Notes under the pieces: generated by a model | Told to the model about the DNA's origin: nothing | Database searches by the model: none | Seen by the model: the letters and a program-made list of their open reading frames with translations, nothing else | Translations under genes and position numbers: made by a program | Shown: piece after piece, positions 11,361 to 23,900 of the stretch | Position numbering within the stretch: the first letter of the stretch is position 1 | Layout of the letters: each line of letters begins with the position of its first letter | From: Coffea arabica | Taxonomy: Eukaryota; Streptophyta; Magnoliopsida; Gentianales; Rubiaceae | Direction of reading: 5' to 3' | Assembly (NCBI RefSeq): GCF_036785885.1 | Contig: NC_092310.1 | Coordinates: 5,208,001 to 5,272,000 of the forward strand | Length of the DNA: 64,000 nt

Positions 11361-13283
11361 TGACGGGTATTTTACATACGTGCAAGCTAAAAAATACCGA
11401 ATTACACCCGTTCACTGCAAGTATACAGATCAACTAGTAGTTTAGGGTATATATCGGGTCGATCCCACAAGGAAGAGTGAACAATTACCGGTATTACTAA
11501 AGCTTCTCTATTATTTAGACTATCAATAAATTATAGCAAATTTAACCTACTGGAATTATACAAAATAACAAATAAAAGCTCCTTAGGTTGTGGTATCCCT
11601 AACTACTCATGCAAGTGCTATATTTGGATCATTTAGTACTACATCTAGGCTAGTTATGGTGTAATTTCCTTATGCATTTGAATCCTACTTTCGTAGTGAA
11701 TCAATTATACTAATAACCAATCCATACCTATTCTCATGGTTATGAAATTAGTTACAAGTTCATTTCTTCAATGAAATTACATGAAATGAATCACTAAAAA
11801 CCACATAAGTGCACCTCTACTTTCGTGAGTGTACTCCCTATGTTTAGCACTTCTTGAACTAGTGTTAAATCTCAATTTCCATTGCAGAAACAACACCTTA
11901 GATAATCACAATCAATGGTACCAGATTAATCATGATTTAAAGAGCCAAAGTACTAAATAACTTGCTCAAATTATAGCAGTCAAATAGCCAAATAATAAAC
12001 ACTAACAATTATAGAAAGTTCAACCAAACCCAAGGCATAAACTTTAGAAACACATAATAGACATAAATTCCAGAACTTGCATATTAACTAAATTTGGAAT
12101 TAAGTACAAAAGATAAAGAGTTGGAAAGGAATGTAACCCATGTCACTTGAGCTCATCACCTTGCCTTCTTCATCTCCATCTTAATCCTAGTCTAGCAATA
12201 TACAAGAATGGATGAACTACACTAGCTAAACTATCCTACACTAAGGAAATGAAAGAACTACATTTCTGCACTTCAAGTTCTCTCCCCGTATGATAATGAA
12301 TGAATCCCTCACAGACCACCCAAATGTCTCTGCATATAAACTGATGAAAAGTCCTTCCCTTACCAGTCAAAAATTTCTGCTATGATTCTCCAATCTCATT
12401 TTGTTAAGATAGTCAAAAACCATTGTTTTTGACTTGAAAATAAGCCACCTTGTCTGCCCTTTTGTCTTCTGAAGCATGTGCACCGAATTCTCTTGCAGAT
12501 TGTAGCTGGAAAGTAGTTTGAACATAAGAGAATTGACTGAGCAAATTGCAGAATTGCGGCCAGAAAACGCGCCTACACAAAACGCGGTTACAAGTCACGT
12601 TTTGTGTACTCGCGTATTCACTTTTTCCTTACTTCAACTGCGATTTTCTCTATCATAAAGGCTGAACTGGCTTTTGTGCAAAACACCAAAGTTGTAGCCC
12701 TTTGAGTTAGCTTTCCAATGCTTCAAGAATCATCCAAATCGGAGCTTTGTAGACTGAGATATGATCAAAATACTATAGACTGGTCGGAGCTCTGTTTTCC
12801 ACTTTGGACAGCTGAGTTGAATTTCGGTATTTCAACTTTTGGACTATGAAAACGGCTGAATTGGACTTTGACGTCTTCATACCAAATGTATATCTCTTTC
12901 TTAGCTTTAAATTGGTATAAAGATCACCTCAATCCGATCAGTGTAGCTCCATATATAGTCGAAATACTGAAGAGTGTCAAAACTGTCTTGACTTGCATTT
13001 CCTTTCTTAAACGTTTTTCACTTCATTTTTCTTTTTACCACTTTGAATTCATCACCAAATCTCTATTTTTCACTTCACTTGACATCCTTTGGTGGTTGAA
13101 TCATCATTCCTGCATAAAAATGAAGTTTTTACTATTAAAATCAATAGAAATGCAATATTAGCCATTTTAACATAAAATGTAGTTTTTTACCAAAACCTTA
13201 GTTATTTTAGTTATAAAACTAAATAATCAAACCAAAATTAACTAATAAAACACACTAAAAATACGTAAAATATATTCTTATCA
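11361..13283 (-). repeat. 5' LTR (1923 bp) of the Tat/Athila-like element
   Basis: On the minus strand it begins TGATAAG at 13283 and ends ...CCCGTCA at 11361, next to the primer site. Its body is related to 40505-42125: both share, for example, CGGGTCGATCCCACAAGG-like and CTTGAACTAGTGTTAAAT phrases. A motif at about 12570-12606 (ACAAAACGCGG ... CACGTTTTGTGT) resembles the element's internal repeat. The short ORFs inside are not genes. Confidence 0.75.
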
Positions 13284-13727
13284 ATACTGCAAGTAATAAC
13301 TTGATTTTTTTGAGCTAGTTAACATGTACTAGCATTTTGTTAATTGTTTGCACTTCTACTACCCTAACTAGATAGACAAACTTCACATCTTTTTGCACTG
13401 TAGGTAGCATTACCAAACTCCTCCGCTTTCATCCTCCAAAAATTAGTAGAATTAGTTTTGTACATCAAGCTGTTTCACCAAGCTCCCGTTTGGAATAACG
13501 ATAGGATAGTTAGTTAAATATGATTGTTGTACTTCATCCACAACTTGGTGTATGTTTATTAGGATTGGCAACGGGTAGGGTAAAACTGGATATCTGTGAG
13601 TATTCAATCCGATGGTTAATTCGATAATTCGATCACATGACTGATGGATTATCTGTTAGGGTTTGATCTTGATGAGGAGTTACCAACAAGAAACTCAATA
13701 GAGTTTGGTAAGAGGATTTTAAAAACC

Positions 13728-13772
<45 letters not shown>

Positions 13773-15015
13773 ATGTTATGGTCCAAGAACACATTTCTTA
13801 ATTTTATAACGCAATCGGATACAACTCTAACCCAACACAAATAAAGACAATTATGATTAGAAACAGAATAAGGTTGATTTAACCCTTCACTAAATGTTGG
13901 ATTTATGTTTCAGGTCATTTGGGTTGACCCGTCAACCCGAAATTTTTGGATTTGGATCAAGATACCTGACTCATTTAGGGTTGGCGGGTTGTGTTCGAAT
14001 CAGCAAGTTATCTTTTGTACTCAGATCTCAATCCGACCCACCAACCTGTTTCTGACCAAGTTACTTAGTTAAGATTAGTACATTAGTAGTTTTTTTATTG
14101 CATTTTAATCGATAATCTGTCTAAATAATAGAGTTAGCAAAGGACTTAGTACTTGAATAATAGACTAAGCAAAGGACTTAGTGCTTGATCAGAAGCCCAT
14201 TGTAAGATCGACCCTTTTACACCCTAAACTATAGATGTGACCTGTATACTTGTAGCAATTGGTATTTTAGATTTAAACTTAATTACATTTTTGAAACCAG
14301 TCAGCGGTAAGTGTATTCCTTTTTGCTTCGTTCATTCAATTTTGAAAAAAAAAACCTGAAAGAGTGTTTAATCATGTTTTATCTATTGCTTCCAACTTTT
14401 TATCTAGCAAATGACCTATCTAACTATTAATTCACAAAATTGTTTCAAATCATAGCAGATATTTGTGGAAAAGTGTCGCAAGAATAAGTTCTATGATGTG
14501 GTAGGATAGAGTATTATTTGAAATATTATTTGGAATAATTACTATAGCACTTTTTGTGATGTGATGTATGTGAGATAAAAAGTAGTTGGAAATATAAAAA
14601 GGTGGATTGTAAAATGTGTTTATAATACAAACGAAATATTATTTGAGATAAATTTGCAATCCAAACACACATATTATTTCAGCTTGTACCTTTTTTTTAT
14701 CATTTTCATGATGAAGAGCCGTGCATTAAAGTAATTGGGGTTTTTTTTTTACTCTTTGGCAGTTTATAGTAAGTCTTTCTTTCGTTTTTGATTTGTCCAA
14801 ATGATCAACGTAGATGACAATAATGTCTAAGCATTTTGGATACTCGATTCCATTTTACCCAAAAAGAAGATACAATTGATTCCAGGTTTTATAGTAAAAA
14901 TCTAATAGACGTGTCAAGATGAACATTTGGACAATCAATCAACCCTAAGAAACTTTCTAAAGCTAAGCATTTGTTACTGTGTATTGGTCTTAAATCAAGC
15001 AGGAGATAAACGATG
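13284..15015. other. Intergenic DNA with degraded MITE-like sequence and a (TA)n tract
   Basis: The (TA)n microsatellite spans about 13729-13768. Around it, stretches such as GGGTTGACCCGTCAACCCGA (13921-13940) and GGGTTGGCGGGTTGTG (about 13978-13993) look like ends of hAT-type MITEs, but I find no matched pair with a target duplication. Another MITE-like tract lies at about 14460-14670. No gene is supported; ORFs through the TA tract encode only Tyr-Ile repeats. Confidence 0.45.
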
Positions 15016-15360
15016 TTTTTTTTTTTTTTAAAGTATTTCTTTTATTAATTAGATAAGAAATCAAACTATTACACAAGCCTAATTTTTCTAATTGAAGGCA
15101 TTCCTAGCTTATCCAGACGAATTGCTCCACGAGCCATAGGTGGAAATGTATTAAATGTCTCATATATCCTGAGTTGCTGCTGTGGATGAGATACGCCCTC
15201 GTTGGACAGCACATCAGCCACTGTGTTTGCTTCTCTGTAACAGTGGGAAAATCGATCTGGATCTTCCATGATCTGCCAAATCTGCCTAATAACCCGTCTA
15301 ATGTGCCAAGGACAATGAATGCGATGCTGGAGAATTCCAATTAATAACAGCTGGGTTGGA
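15016..15360 (-). mobile_element. 5'-truncated LINE 3' fragment with RNase H-like remnant
   Basis: The minus strand ends in a poly(A) tail (plus-strand T run 15016-15029). Upstream it encodes part of an RNase H-like domain of the type found at the C terminus of plant LINE proteins: CPWHIRRVIRQIWQIM, then FSHCYREANTVADVLSNEG, ending ARGAIRLDKLGMPSIR. The catalytic start of the domain is absent, so it is inactive. A nonamer GGAGATAAA occurs at 15002-15010 and 15432-15440 and might be a remnant target duplication, but it does not abut the tail cleanly. Confidence 0.6.
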
Positions 15361-16682
15361 CTTAAAAAAAAAAACACAAAGGATTGCTCTTCAAATACCG
15401 TAAGTTTTTTCTTGAGCAAATTTTCAATCAGGGAGATAAAGTTGAGAGTAGAAAGCAATGAAAATTATTTTAAAACATGTGAATATAATTCAAGCTACAA
15501 GTGTCCATACAAAACTGGTGCATACATATGCATGGTTACCATGTGCCCAAGGATTCAATAAATCTCTTGGCCAAAAAACATGGATAGCAGGATGGGGTTG
15601 CAATGAAGATAGCTTTCTTTCTCTTTGTCTTGGTTTTGACATCTTGTTAGTCTCTCTCTTTTTCCTTATCACTCTCTTTCTGAGCAAATTACTACTTAAA
15701 GCTACTTAGCACCGTGAAATGTAATTATTTAACACTAGGTTTTTAGATATTAATTAACTTTGATGATAGACTAAATTATGTCTTGCTTGTCAAACAAATG
15801 AAAAGTGGCACACTAAAACTTAGCGTCCAATATCAAAAAATCCTGTCGATATTCTACCTACAGACTAGGTCTATATCAGAACAGAAATTTCCATTAATTT
15901 TGAGGAATCCCAGATGAAAACTCCAGGCAGTTGTCACTACGGTCTCATGTGTTCCATTGCCAAATTTTTGAATTGATGATTATGACCTGATCGATCTTTC
16001 TGACTTGTAGAGATATTGGTTTTGCAGTTCCAGCATTCCTGAGCATGCAGAAAATTAAGGCGGAAGCTGAGGAAGCAGTACTGCTGCCAAGAAAAGCAAA
16101 TGACAATTAGCATTGAAGAACATTATCCTAACGTAAATTGTCCTAGAGTTTCCCAAAGGGGCTAGCTCGAATTGCATGACAAGAAATTTCGGCCGATGTC
16201 TCACTTGCTGGTTTCCTAAGATGTATAGCTGATATGGCTCTTGTAGATCTGCAACAAATGATGATGGAAGCTGCAAAAATTGTCCCAAAGTATTGGTCAA
16301 AACATGATACTGCGGTTTTTTTTTTCCCCTTTTGTGAATTTCACCTACTAAATTTGTATCTACTCTAGTAATTGTTGGAAGAGTGGAACAAAAAATGTTA
16401 ACAATGTATAACTTGAGACGTGCCGATAAGCACTGTTCTGAAGAAACTATTTCAAGGTACCAGTATTTTTTCCCTAACACAGAACAAGCCTTAGAGGAAC
16501 AGGAATTGCAATTTAAAGAGCCATCAATAGAGAAAGAATGGCAGAAGAGACTAAATAAGAAAGTTTACTTGAGTATTGGGAAGGCCAGTTCAAGATATAT
16601 CCATTGGGATCAAGTTAAAAATAGCTGTGGGGAAAATCCACTAGCTTGCAGTTGAATTGACCCAATTCACCTTCTTCTCATG
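15361..16682. other. Intergenic DNA, no gene recognised
   Basis: Two overlapping ORFs on opposite strands near 16055-16655 (141 and 90 residues) have no domain I recognise. The plus-strand one is Glu/Lys/Gln-rich. Neither has supporting splice or promoter context, so I do not call them. Confidence 0.4.
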
Positions 16683-16937
16683 GGACCACGGACAGGAACG
16701 GTTGCACCTGCAACCGTTTCTAGCGATTTTGTGTATTTTACACATCGCGTAACTTTATTTGCACAGCGTGTAATTTTGTTTGCACAACGTGTAACTTTAG
16801 AACAAATTTTTATAGGTCTCACACATGTTAAAACGAGATACAAGAAATGATTTGAATTGTACAATTTTTTTGGACTAAATCTTGACCGTGAACAGTTCAG
16901 GAGCGATCCATCTGACAACCGCTCTTGCCCCTCATCC
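16683..16937. mobile_element. Small MULE-type MITE (255 bp) with 9-bp TSD
   Basis: Direct repeats CTTCTCATG (16674-16682 and 16938-16946) flank the element; 9 bp is the duplication length of Mutator-like transposases. Its ends are imperfect inverted repeats sharing the core CGGTTG about 20 bases in. Inside are near-identical decamers TTGCACAGCGTGTAA and TTGCACAACGTGTAA in direct orientation. No coding capacity. Confidence 0.6.
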
Positions 16938-16946
16938 CTTCTCATG

Positions 16947-17744
16947 CGTGCCAGTACACTACTATTTCCCCACGCCCACTAAAGAGCTAAATATTATAAA
17001 GTAATATAAGGCTGAATAAATATTTTCAAATAAACAATAAATGCCAACAGTAATCGCTGTGGCTTCTTGAACTGCATTGTGGAAGAATGAGGATGACAGT
17101 TTATTTCAGAACCATATAGTATTGTTCCTTGGCGGATTTTATAGACGTAGTGGACCAATAGCCTGCATAAGTTGTCCAACTAGATGTATATTTTTTTTTT
17201 CTAATTATATGTTTCCTTTTCCGTTTAAAGTAATCATATGAGAAGTCTAAAAGATTTTCAAGTTTGATTGCTGTTTGAGGGCTTTGGTCAAATTAAGATA
17301 TGTTTACGAATGATACTGAAAAATATTCAAGAAGTTTTTATTTTTTATTTATCTACTTTATTGGGTTTGTACTTCTCCTCCACAAGAAAAGAAGATCTGC
17401 ACTATTATAACACATTTCAGCTGAAGAGGAATTGAGCTAAGGGTTAAGGTCGAGACTCCATAATATAAACGTTCTAGATTCAAATTCTCCTTTTCACTTC
17501 TTAAATTTCATCATTTTTTTATTAAAAAGTAAAGGTTTAAATTAGCTTAATTACATTTGGCGATGATTTAACTATGAGGTAAGATGCACACTTGGCCATC
17601 AACATGTCCCAAAATTTCATCTAGTCCACTTAACCCCCCAGCTAACGAGACTATTTCATCAATTTTTCTCTATTAAGTTTTTTTGTTTTAAAAAAATTAA
17701 CAGGGAGTGGAATTTAAAAAATGGGGAGGGAAAAGAGGAATTTG
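16947..17744. other. Intergenic AT-rich DNA
   Basis: No recognisable gene. Several poly(T)/poly(A) tracts. The part from about 17555 to 17700 reads like an old non-coding repeat and forms the left flank of the SINE. Confidence 0.4.
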
Positions 17745-17759
17745 AGTCTAAGACCTCTA

Positions 17760-17951
17760 GCCCCGGATAGCTCGAGCGATCCGCTCCCCCTCTTTAGGGT
17801 ATGACACCCTTTTTGGCAATCAGGGTTCGAGTCCCGCTGTTAACGCGTTCGGGGGATGGGGCCTCTCCACTCGGGCCGGAGTGGGATTAGTCGGGCCCCG
17901 TAAGAATTGACCCGGACACGCACTCTGTCAGAAAAAAAAAAAAAAAAAAAA
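17760..17951 (+). mobile_element. tRNA-derived SINE with 15-bp TSD and poly(A) tail
   Basis: The head carries an A-box-like stretch (GGATAGCTCGAGCGATCC, about 17764-17781) and a perfect-looking B box (GGTTCGAGTCC, 17824-17834), the internal promoter of RNA polymerase III. A GC-rich body follows and the element ends in about 20 A residues. Identical 15-bp repeats AGTCTAAGACCTCTA flank it at 17745-17759 and 17952-17966, the signature of LINE-driven insertion. At about 190 bp it has normal SINE size and cannot move without a LINE. Confidence 0.85.
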
Positions 17952-17966
17952 AGTCTAAGACCTCTA

Positions 17967-20020
17967 TGCCTCGAGGTCTCACTATGTTAAATTGTTAAGT
18001 TTGATTGAAGCATTTTTTTGTCATTTCGCTTGCAACCCATCTCTCCTCAATCGGATAAGTTATCCCTACCATTAGACTAATTAACAAAAATCCCTAATTC
18101 ATCTCAACCCACAAAAATCCCTAATCGGTTGAAGCCAAAAATCTGGAAAATAAAATTGAGCCACTGATTGTATAATAAATGAATCACAGATTTTATTAGT
18201 GATAATAATTGTTGTGCCTTACTCAGTAGGAATACAATTTCCAAATTTATGTTGTACCCTTCCCTATTGGCGCCTGATTAGCATAGAATATAGGTTCACC
18301 ATGTCCATTTGCTCACCCCAAGTTTAAAAAAGCGCGTTAAGTCATAGGGATTTTACATATTTTCGGGATAAGTCCTTCAATTTTGATACCCTCTACAATT
18401 TTTGTAGGTGGAAAATGGGCATCTAGTGAATTGATATAGAATCAATTTAAAGATGAATTAGTAATTTATAAGTAGCCTTCCAAAGATGTAATTTAATCAA
18501 AAGATAAATATATAAAAAGTTGATTTTCTACCACTTACTCAAGGTAGAGCTTGTTTATCTTCATAAAGGGGGCAAAAAAAAAAAATTAAAGAAAACCTTT
18601 TCTAGTCTTTCAATTCTCAAGGAAGAATAACTTAACAAACTTTTAAAAAAAGTTCATGTATTAAATCTTTTTAAAAAAATTATAAGAGAATTAATATTAG
18701 ATGTACAAAGCAATAGGCGGTTTTTTTTTTTTTTTATTTAAATTTTCTAGTTTCTAATTGCTTGCATATACATAGCTTCTAAAAGTCCATGAATGGATCA
18801 AGAATTCCATTATTTGCCTTTTTTTATATAATAAGAAAGGTGTGGGATTAAGAAACAAAAAGAAGGGAGTAGGGAATTGAATCTAGAATATCTAATTTTT
18901 GAGATTTTAATTTAAATCATTAGATCAATACCTCCTCGGTTAAATCTAGTGGCTGAAAAAAAACCTCATAAACATATAAAACTTAGAAATTATCAACTCT
19001 AGACATGTTTGCCCCGCTCATCTCAAGACAAATAGCTTACACTCCAAGTTAACCTGTCCAGTTGTTTGGACAATATAGTCAAATGATCAGTCAAGAAAGC
19101 TCTAGTCATTAAACCATTTCCATTCAATCAAAAGTCCCCTGTTTATTCAGCTTCTCCTGTATTAAATTTGTATTCTTGCTATTGGAATTGATCTGGTCTT
19201 TAAATTAATCTCTTCCTTTCATAGATTTGATCTTCATTTTTCCCTCTACCCATACGTTTAAAAAAAAAATAGAAAGAAAAAGAAAAGGAAACTCAATTTG
19301 CACAAATTGATTGAGGTTAAGCTACTAGTTGTTTGTAAATCAGTAGCTACTGAATCAGATCTAAGTTGAAGACTGCTTTTTCAGGTAATGTATATGGGAA
19401 TTCCAATTCAGTTGTGAAACATGAAAAGAAAAGATTAGTTTTGATAGAAAATGATAAAAAAAAAAAAAATTAGTTCGTAGTGTACCTAATGAAATCAAAT
19501 TCTAATAAAAATTAAATCAATAAAGAAAATCAAATGACCAAAATATAAAAAGGAAGAGATGCCAAAGACACACAATTAAAAAAAACATTTATTAGGATGT
19601 GGTGAGAGTTGACATCTAGGACTAATTTCAATGGTATCCCTAACGTTCTTCTTCTTTTTTTTTCTTTCCAAAATGGAATACCTAACGTCCTTAATTTAGG
19701 AATACCTAACGTCCTTAATTTAACTTTTCATTTTATATACATAACACCTTACCATTTCATCCCCAATTACTATCATTTTGTACAGTATTCACCTCACAAA
19801 TATTCCTTCTTAATTGTTAAAAATTGTTAGTAGTTCCTAAGAACCAAAAAAAAAAGGTATGCTTTTACCCTAGGTTTTTTTTTTTTTGACAAACCCTGTA
19901 AACAGGGGAGGGATACAATCCTTTTTATTTTTTATTTTATAGTGTAAGGAAGAGGTTTTGAAGCAGGAAAAAAGGAAGAGGACAGGAAACCTTGACCTGT
20001 CCTCTGATTTGTGTTAACTA
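17967..20020. other. Intergenic AT-rich DNA
   Basis: No gene recognised on either strand. It holds many A/T homopolymers (for example around 18721-18735, 19259-19268 and 19869-19879) and a 3-fold short repeat of TACCTAACGTCCTTAATTTA near 19679-19722. It forms the far upstream region of the DRD1-like gene. Confidence 0.4.
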
Positions 20021-20230
20021 TTTGGGACATGTTCATAATTTTATTATTTTAGTGGTACAAAATAATAATAATGAAGGCTATAAAGCTAAGTGAGAGTTGG
20101 AAAAGAAAAACATATTGGAGTGATTTGGGACACTTTCCATACTTAAGGGGTTCAAAATAATAATAATAATGAAGGCTCCAAAAGCTAAGCAAAAGTTGAA
20201 AAGAAATAAACAAACAAACATATTGACATA
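20021..20230. repeat. Diverged tandem duplication of about 100 bp upstream of DRD1
   Basis: Two consecutive segments each contain TTTGGGACA, then AATAATAATAATGAAGGCT, then AAAGCTAAG, then GTTGAAAAG, then CATATTG, at about 20021-20123 and 20124-20230. It lies roughly 0.8-1 kb upstream of the predicted start codon, so it could be in the promoter, but no function is shown. Confidence 0.6.
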
Positions 20231-20449
20231 CAGCTTTGGAAAGAGACTAAAGACAGAGCTTTAATGGTCATCAAAGAGAAATTAAAAGCATGGCATCTGA
20301 AGGGTCCGAGTCCTTTTTTTTTTTTTTTTTTTTTTTAAGAAAAATGAACGGTCCAAGTCCAATACTTAAGAAGGAAGCACACCCAAATAAAAACAAAGGT
20401 TCATAAAAAAACAGAGAAAAGTAAAAATTAAGAAAGTCTAGTCTATGAG

Positions 20450-20993
20450 TCAGAAAGTCACGCTTCTGTGCTGGTCATTTTTCTCCAGAAGGTCTTTCTC
20501 ACTTTCCTTTCAAATTCTTTACACTCCTGTTCATGGTTCTTCTTCATACCTTGCTTCAAAATTTCCAAAAGGTGATTCCTTTGCTTGAATTTTGACATCC
20601 CTTTTGTCTCTTCATTTCAAAGTTTGTATCTTTTTCTTCAATGGCGTTTAGTTTTTGGGGTTTTACTGTGATCATCAAGAATCCATTTTCCCCCTTTAAG
20701 TAGCTGTTTTGTCTGCAAAAATCAGAATGCATGCGATTTTTACGCTCAGATAAGAAAGCAAAAAGAACCCATTTTTTAATAAGGTTAAAGGGTGTACCTG
20801 AGCTTAATCTCTTGGGGTGTGTCAGTATGATCAGGATAATCAAGAAGAAGTCGATAGTGTTTGTGCGTTTTCGGTCTTGTATTTTGTCAGTTTCGACTTG
20901 CATGTTGAATGTTGATTTTTGTTGACAATAATTTGATCCATCTGCTTAATCTTCCTCTTTTGGCTTCCAAAATCAGTGTCTTGATTGATCAAA
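20450..20993 (+). promoter_or_regulatory. Presumed promoter/5' UTR of the DRD1-like gene
   Basis: This stretch directly precedes the predicted start codon at 20994. It is pyrimidine-rich on the plus strand (TTTTTCTCCAGAAGG, CTTCTTCATACC), as plant 5' leaders often are. I could not identify a convincing TATA box or transcription start, and a leader intron is possible. The small ORFs here are not supported as genes. Confidence 0.35.
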
Positions 20994-23900
20994 ATGGCCT
21001 CAAAGTCTGAAGGGTCACAAAGCAGTAGCACGACCCCAATTGCCAAAAGGCGTCTATCCTTCAGCTCCATCACTACTGGTAATCTCTCTCTCTCTCTCTC
21101 TGTGCTTAGGCCCAAATATATCCTGATGTAGCTCATGTTAATTTTTGGTGCATTTTATCCTTTTCTTTTGTGTTTTCCTTGCTGGTTTAATATATTGCAT
21201 GCTATCATCCCCATAATGGGGTGGTGCAATGGTAGCAACGAGAGTCGAACCCTTGCATATTGCCTATAAAAGTGTGTCTTAACCTCTGGGCTGACCCTTG
21301 CTCTAACATTTGTTTGTTTGTTGTGTATGGGAATTTGTATAATTAATTTTTTAAAAATAGTCTGTGATGCTTCAACATGTAAATCAATTCTATTAAAAAG
21401 GTTTGTTTAGATGAGGAGATCAAGATTCTTATTCTTCTTCTTTATTTTTTTTTTTTTTTGAGAAAAGAGGGGGGGGGAAGGTTTGTAAACTGTTGTGTAG
21501 ATTGTATTTTACGCAAATGCTGTGTGCGTGGGCTCTCAAAATTGGGTTAGTCTAAATGTGAATTAGAGTTGAATCCAAATTCTGTTAACAAAATGCAAAC
21601 ACAAGGCAGAGAATGCAGCCTCATTAGTCATTCCTATGCATTTCTATTCCGGGATTCTAGCAATTGGACTGCAGTATAATGTCAGGATCCGTTGTTTGTC
21701 AGTTGGATTTCTGAATTCTGATATGTTGGTTCTCTATTTTGTAATTATAGTTGCGCAGTTATGGGTACGGACTTTTACTTCTGCAAAGAAACTGTTCTGG
21801 CTTTTGTGAAATTTAATTATTTGAATGTGATGCTGAGCATTGGATTGTGATCATAGACAGTGGAGGCAATTTTTCATGAAGCCTTTTGGAAAGCATAGCC
21901 AATCTATCACACAAAAATATAGCCTCTCTTCAAAGTATTCCGTATTTATGGAAACAATAAGATTGCCCCTGTTGAATATCTAGTGTGAAGTAATTTTAAT
22001 GGTTATTGACGAAATGAAGATAAAAAGGTGGTTAAAAGAGAAGGTAAAACTAGAAGGAGAAAAAGAAAAACTGGTTCCCCATTGTCATTTGCCAAACCAT
22101 TAATTCCTGAAATCCCAATTCAAGTGTTAAGCCTTTTTGAGGTAACCTTAGAAGGATTCTCAACATACAAAGTAATAGGTAACAAGACTTCTGAACATTT
22201 TGGAACAGATGATGTCAGTCCTTTTGTTCCAGTGAGAGAGGAGAATTCAACGCGGAACCTTGGATTGTTTTTCAGTTAGGGGTTTCCTTTTGTATAATGC
22301 TCTGTGAAGTGTGATATGAAACAAATATTCTTTTGTACTCAAAAGTAAGAAAGGAAGGGCGTGCAGACTGCAAAAGGTCTGGTGATGGTTAGGCAGGGTG
22401 AAATGAAGTTTAATTGCATACGCCAGTATTTGTTCATAGTACTAAAGAATGCTTGTATCGCTCAACCAGATGCAACAATTAGAAATCTAGCACACATGCA
22501 CATTTGAATTTGATAAAATGACCTCAATAGGGTTTTGGTTGCAGAAGATGTAGTAAAACATTAATGGAAGGATCAGCCATTGGAGATATGTTGATCACTT
22601 AGCTGCTTGCAGCATCCCATGCATAAGGTCATCATCGACTTGGACTATGCTGCAGTGAATTTTAAAGGAGTTAAATTACAGTTTTATTGAGCTGAGTGGT
22701 TTGCATACTTTTTTTTTTGTATGTTCTGATTTTTCACTTAACCCTGTAATTTTTTACTTAAGCATTCTAACTTCTAAGGCCTGTTGTGTGTGTTCCTTGC
22801 CTATATCATCCATAAACGTGTGTTCCTGTCATTTAACTTTATGTCAATAATATTTTATACTCTTAAAAGGTTCTGATATTTATATGTATGTCAAAACTGC
22901 AGCCAACCCTGTTAAGATTTTCTGGAGCAACTTCAAACATCTTATTTAACCTTGTTAAGTTGCTGAGCACAATTACCCACAACGTCTGTACTCTAAATTC
23001 TTGCATCTGTTGTTTCCGCTGAACTTGTACTATGATAGCTTTCTCTTTGGATATCACAATGAACTAAACAATTAAAAAGATGCTCTACTGATGAAACGTT
23101 TCACCATGTTAGCTCAATTTGCAAAGAATTTAAAGCTAAAACGTACTTATTGTTGTGACATGTTTGGAGAAGTTTCACCATGTTGAATTTTGCATTTTAT
23201 TCTTTTGCTTGAAGCATGATTTTTTGAATTTTTTGTTACATTTGAAACAGGTTTGACTTCCAAGGAGCAGAAAAGGGCTAAAGTTGGTGAAGTAGGAGAG
23301 TGCAGTTCCAGAAATTTTTCTGCTTGTTGGTGTCATGACTTCAAATGGAAGGACCAGAAGGTCTGTCCCACAGTATTAGGTCATGAAGATCCATTTTCTG
23401 CCGACAATTTGCTAGAAGATTTGGATATCAACAGATATGGAAATGTGAAGAAGGATATTGAGTATCTAATTGCTAGAAGGAATCAGTTAATTTCACATGG
23501 ATTTGCAGCAAAGCCTCTGGTTCCATGTAAAAATCTGAGCACACAAAAGATTCCTAAAAAAATAGATTTTGGATCAGACAGATATGGAAGCGTAACAAGG
23601 GAAATTGAGGAGCTATTAGCTCAGAGTCAATTATTTGGGTGCCTGTCTTCAACAAATTCTACAATGTCATGTAAGCGTTTGAAAAAGTATTTAACCAAAG
23701 AAGATTTGGAGTCAAACCCTCCTTCTATGCCAAATATTATTGATTTGGAGGATGACGATGAACCTCCAGCTAATGGTACAGTTATCAAGTGTGAACCAGC
23801 TGAAGAGATAGACACATCAGCTAAGTGCCTTGTTGTCATTGACTCAGTCGAGGAAGACCCTGAGAATGACCACAATTTTTGTCATTCACGCAGCTCTGCA

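Larger units (their letters stand above)
8723..13283 (-). mobile_element. Truncated Tat/Athila-like (Ty3/gypsy) element, minus strand
   Basis: Read on the minus strand: 5' LTR (13283-11361), tRNA-Asp primer site, gag-like ORF (11171-10086), a 116-bp repeat block (about 9692-9300), then a region at 8990-8935 reading ACATTGAGGACAATGTG followed by AAGTGTGGGGGGAG. That last phrase is typical of the stretch downstream of pol in Tat/Athila elements. No protease, reverse transcriptase, RNase H or integrase is visible, and no 3' LTR is found before the PB1 pseudogene begins. It is therefore non-autonomous and truncated at its 3' side. The left limit given is the pseudogene edge, not a proven terminus. 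Confidence 0.65.

Noticed and set aside
13644..13844. ORFs with Tyr-Ile runs on both strands
   Set aside because: Translations of a (TA)n microsatellite; similar ones occur in the array.
16055..16655. Two overlapping opposite-strand ORFs of 141 and 90 codons
   Set aside because: No recognisable domain and no splice or promoter support. Kept as intergenic.
21218..21300. tRNA-like stretch with GGTGCAATGGTAGC and GTCGAACCC words
   Set aside because: No cloverleaf could be drawn and there is no anticodon arm; at best a SINE remnant.
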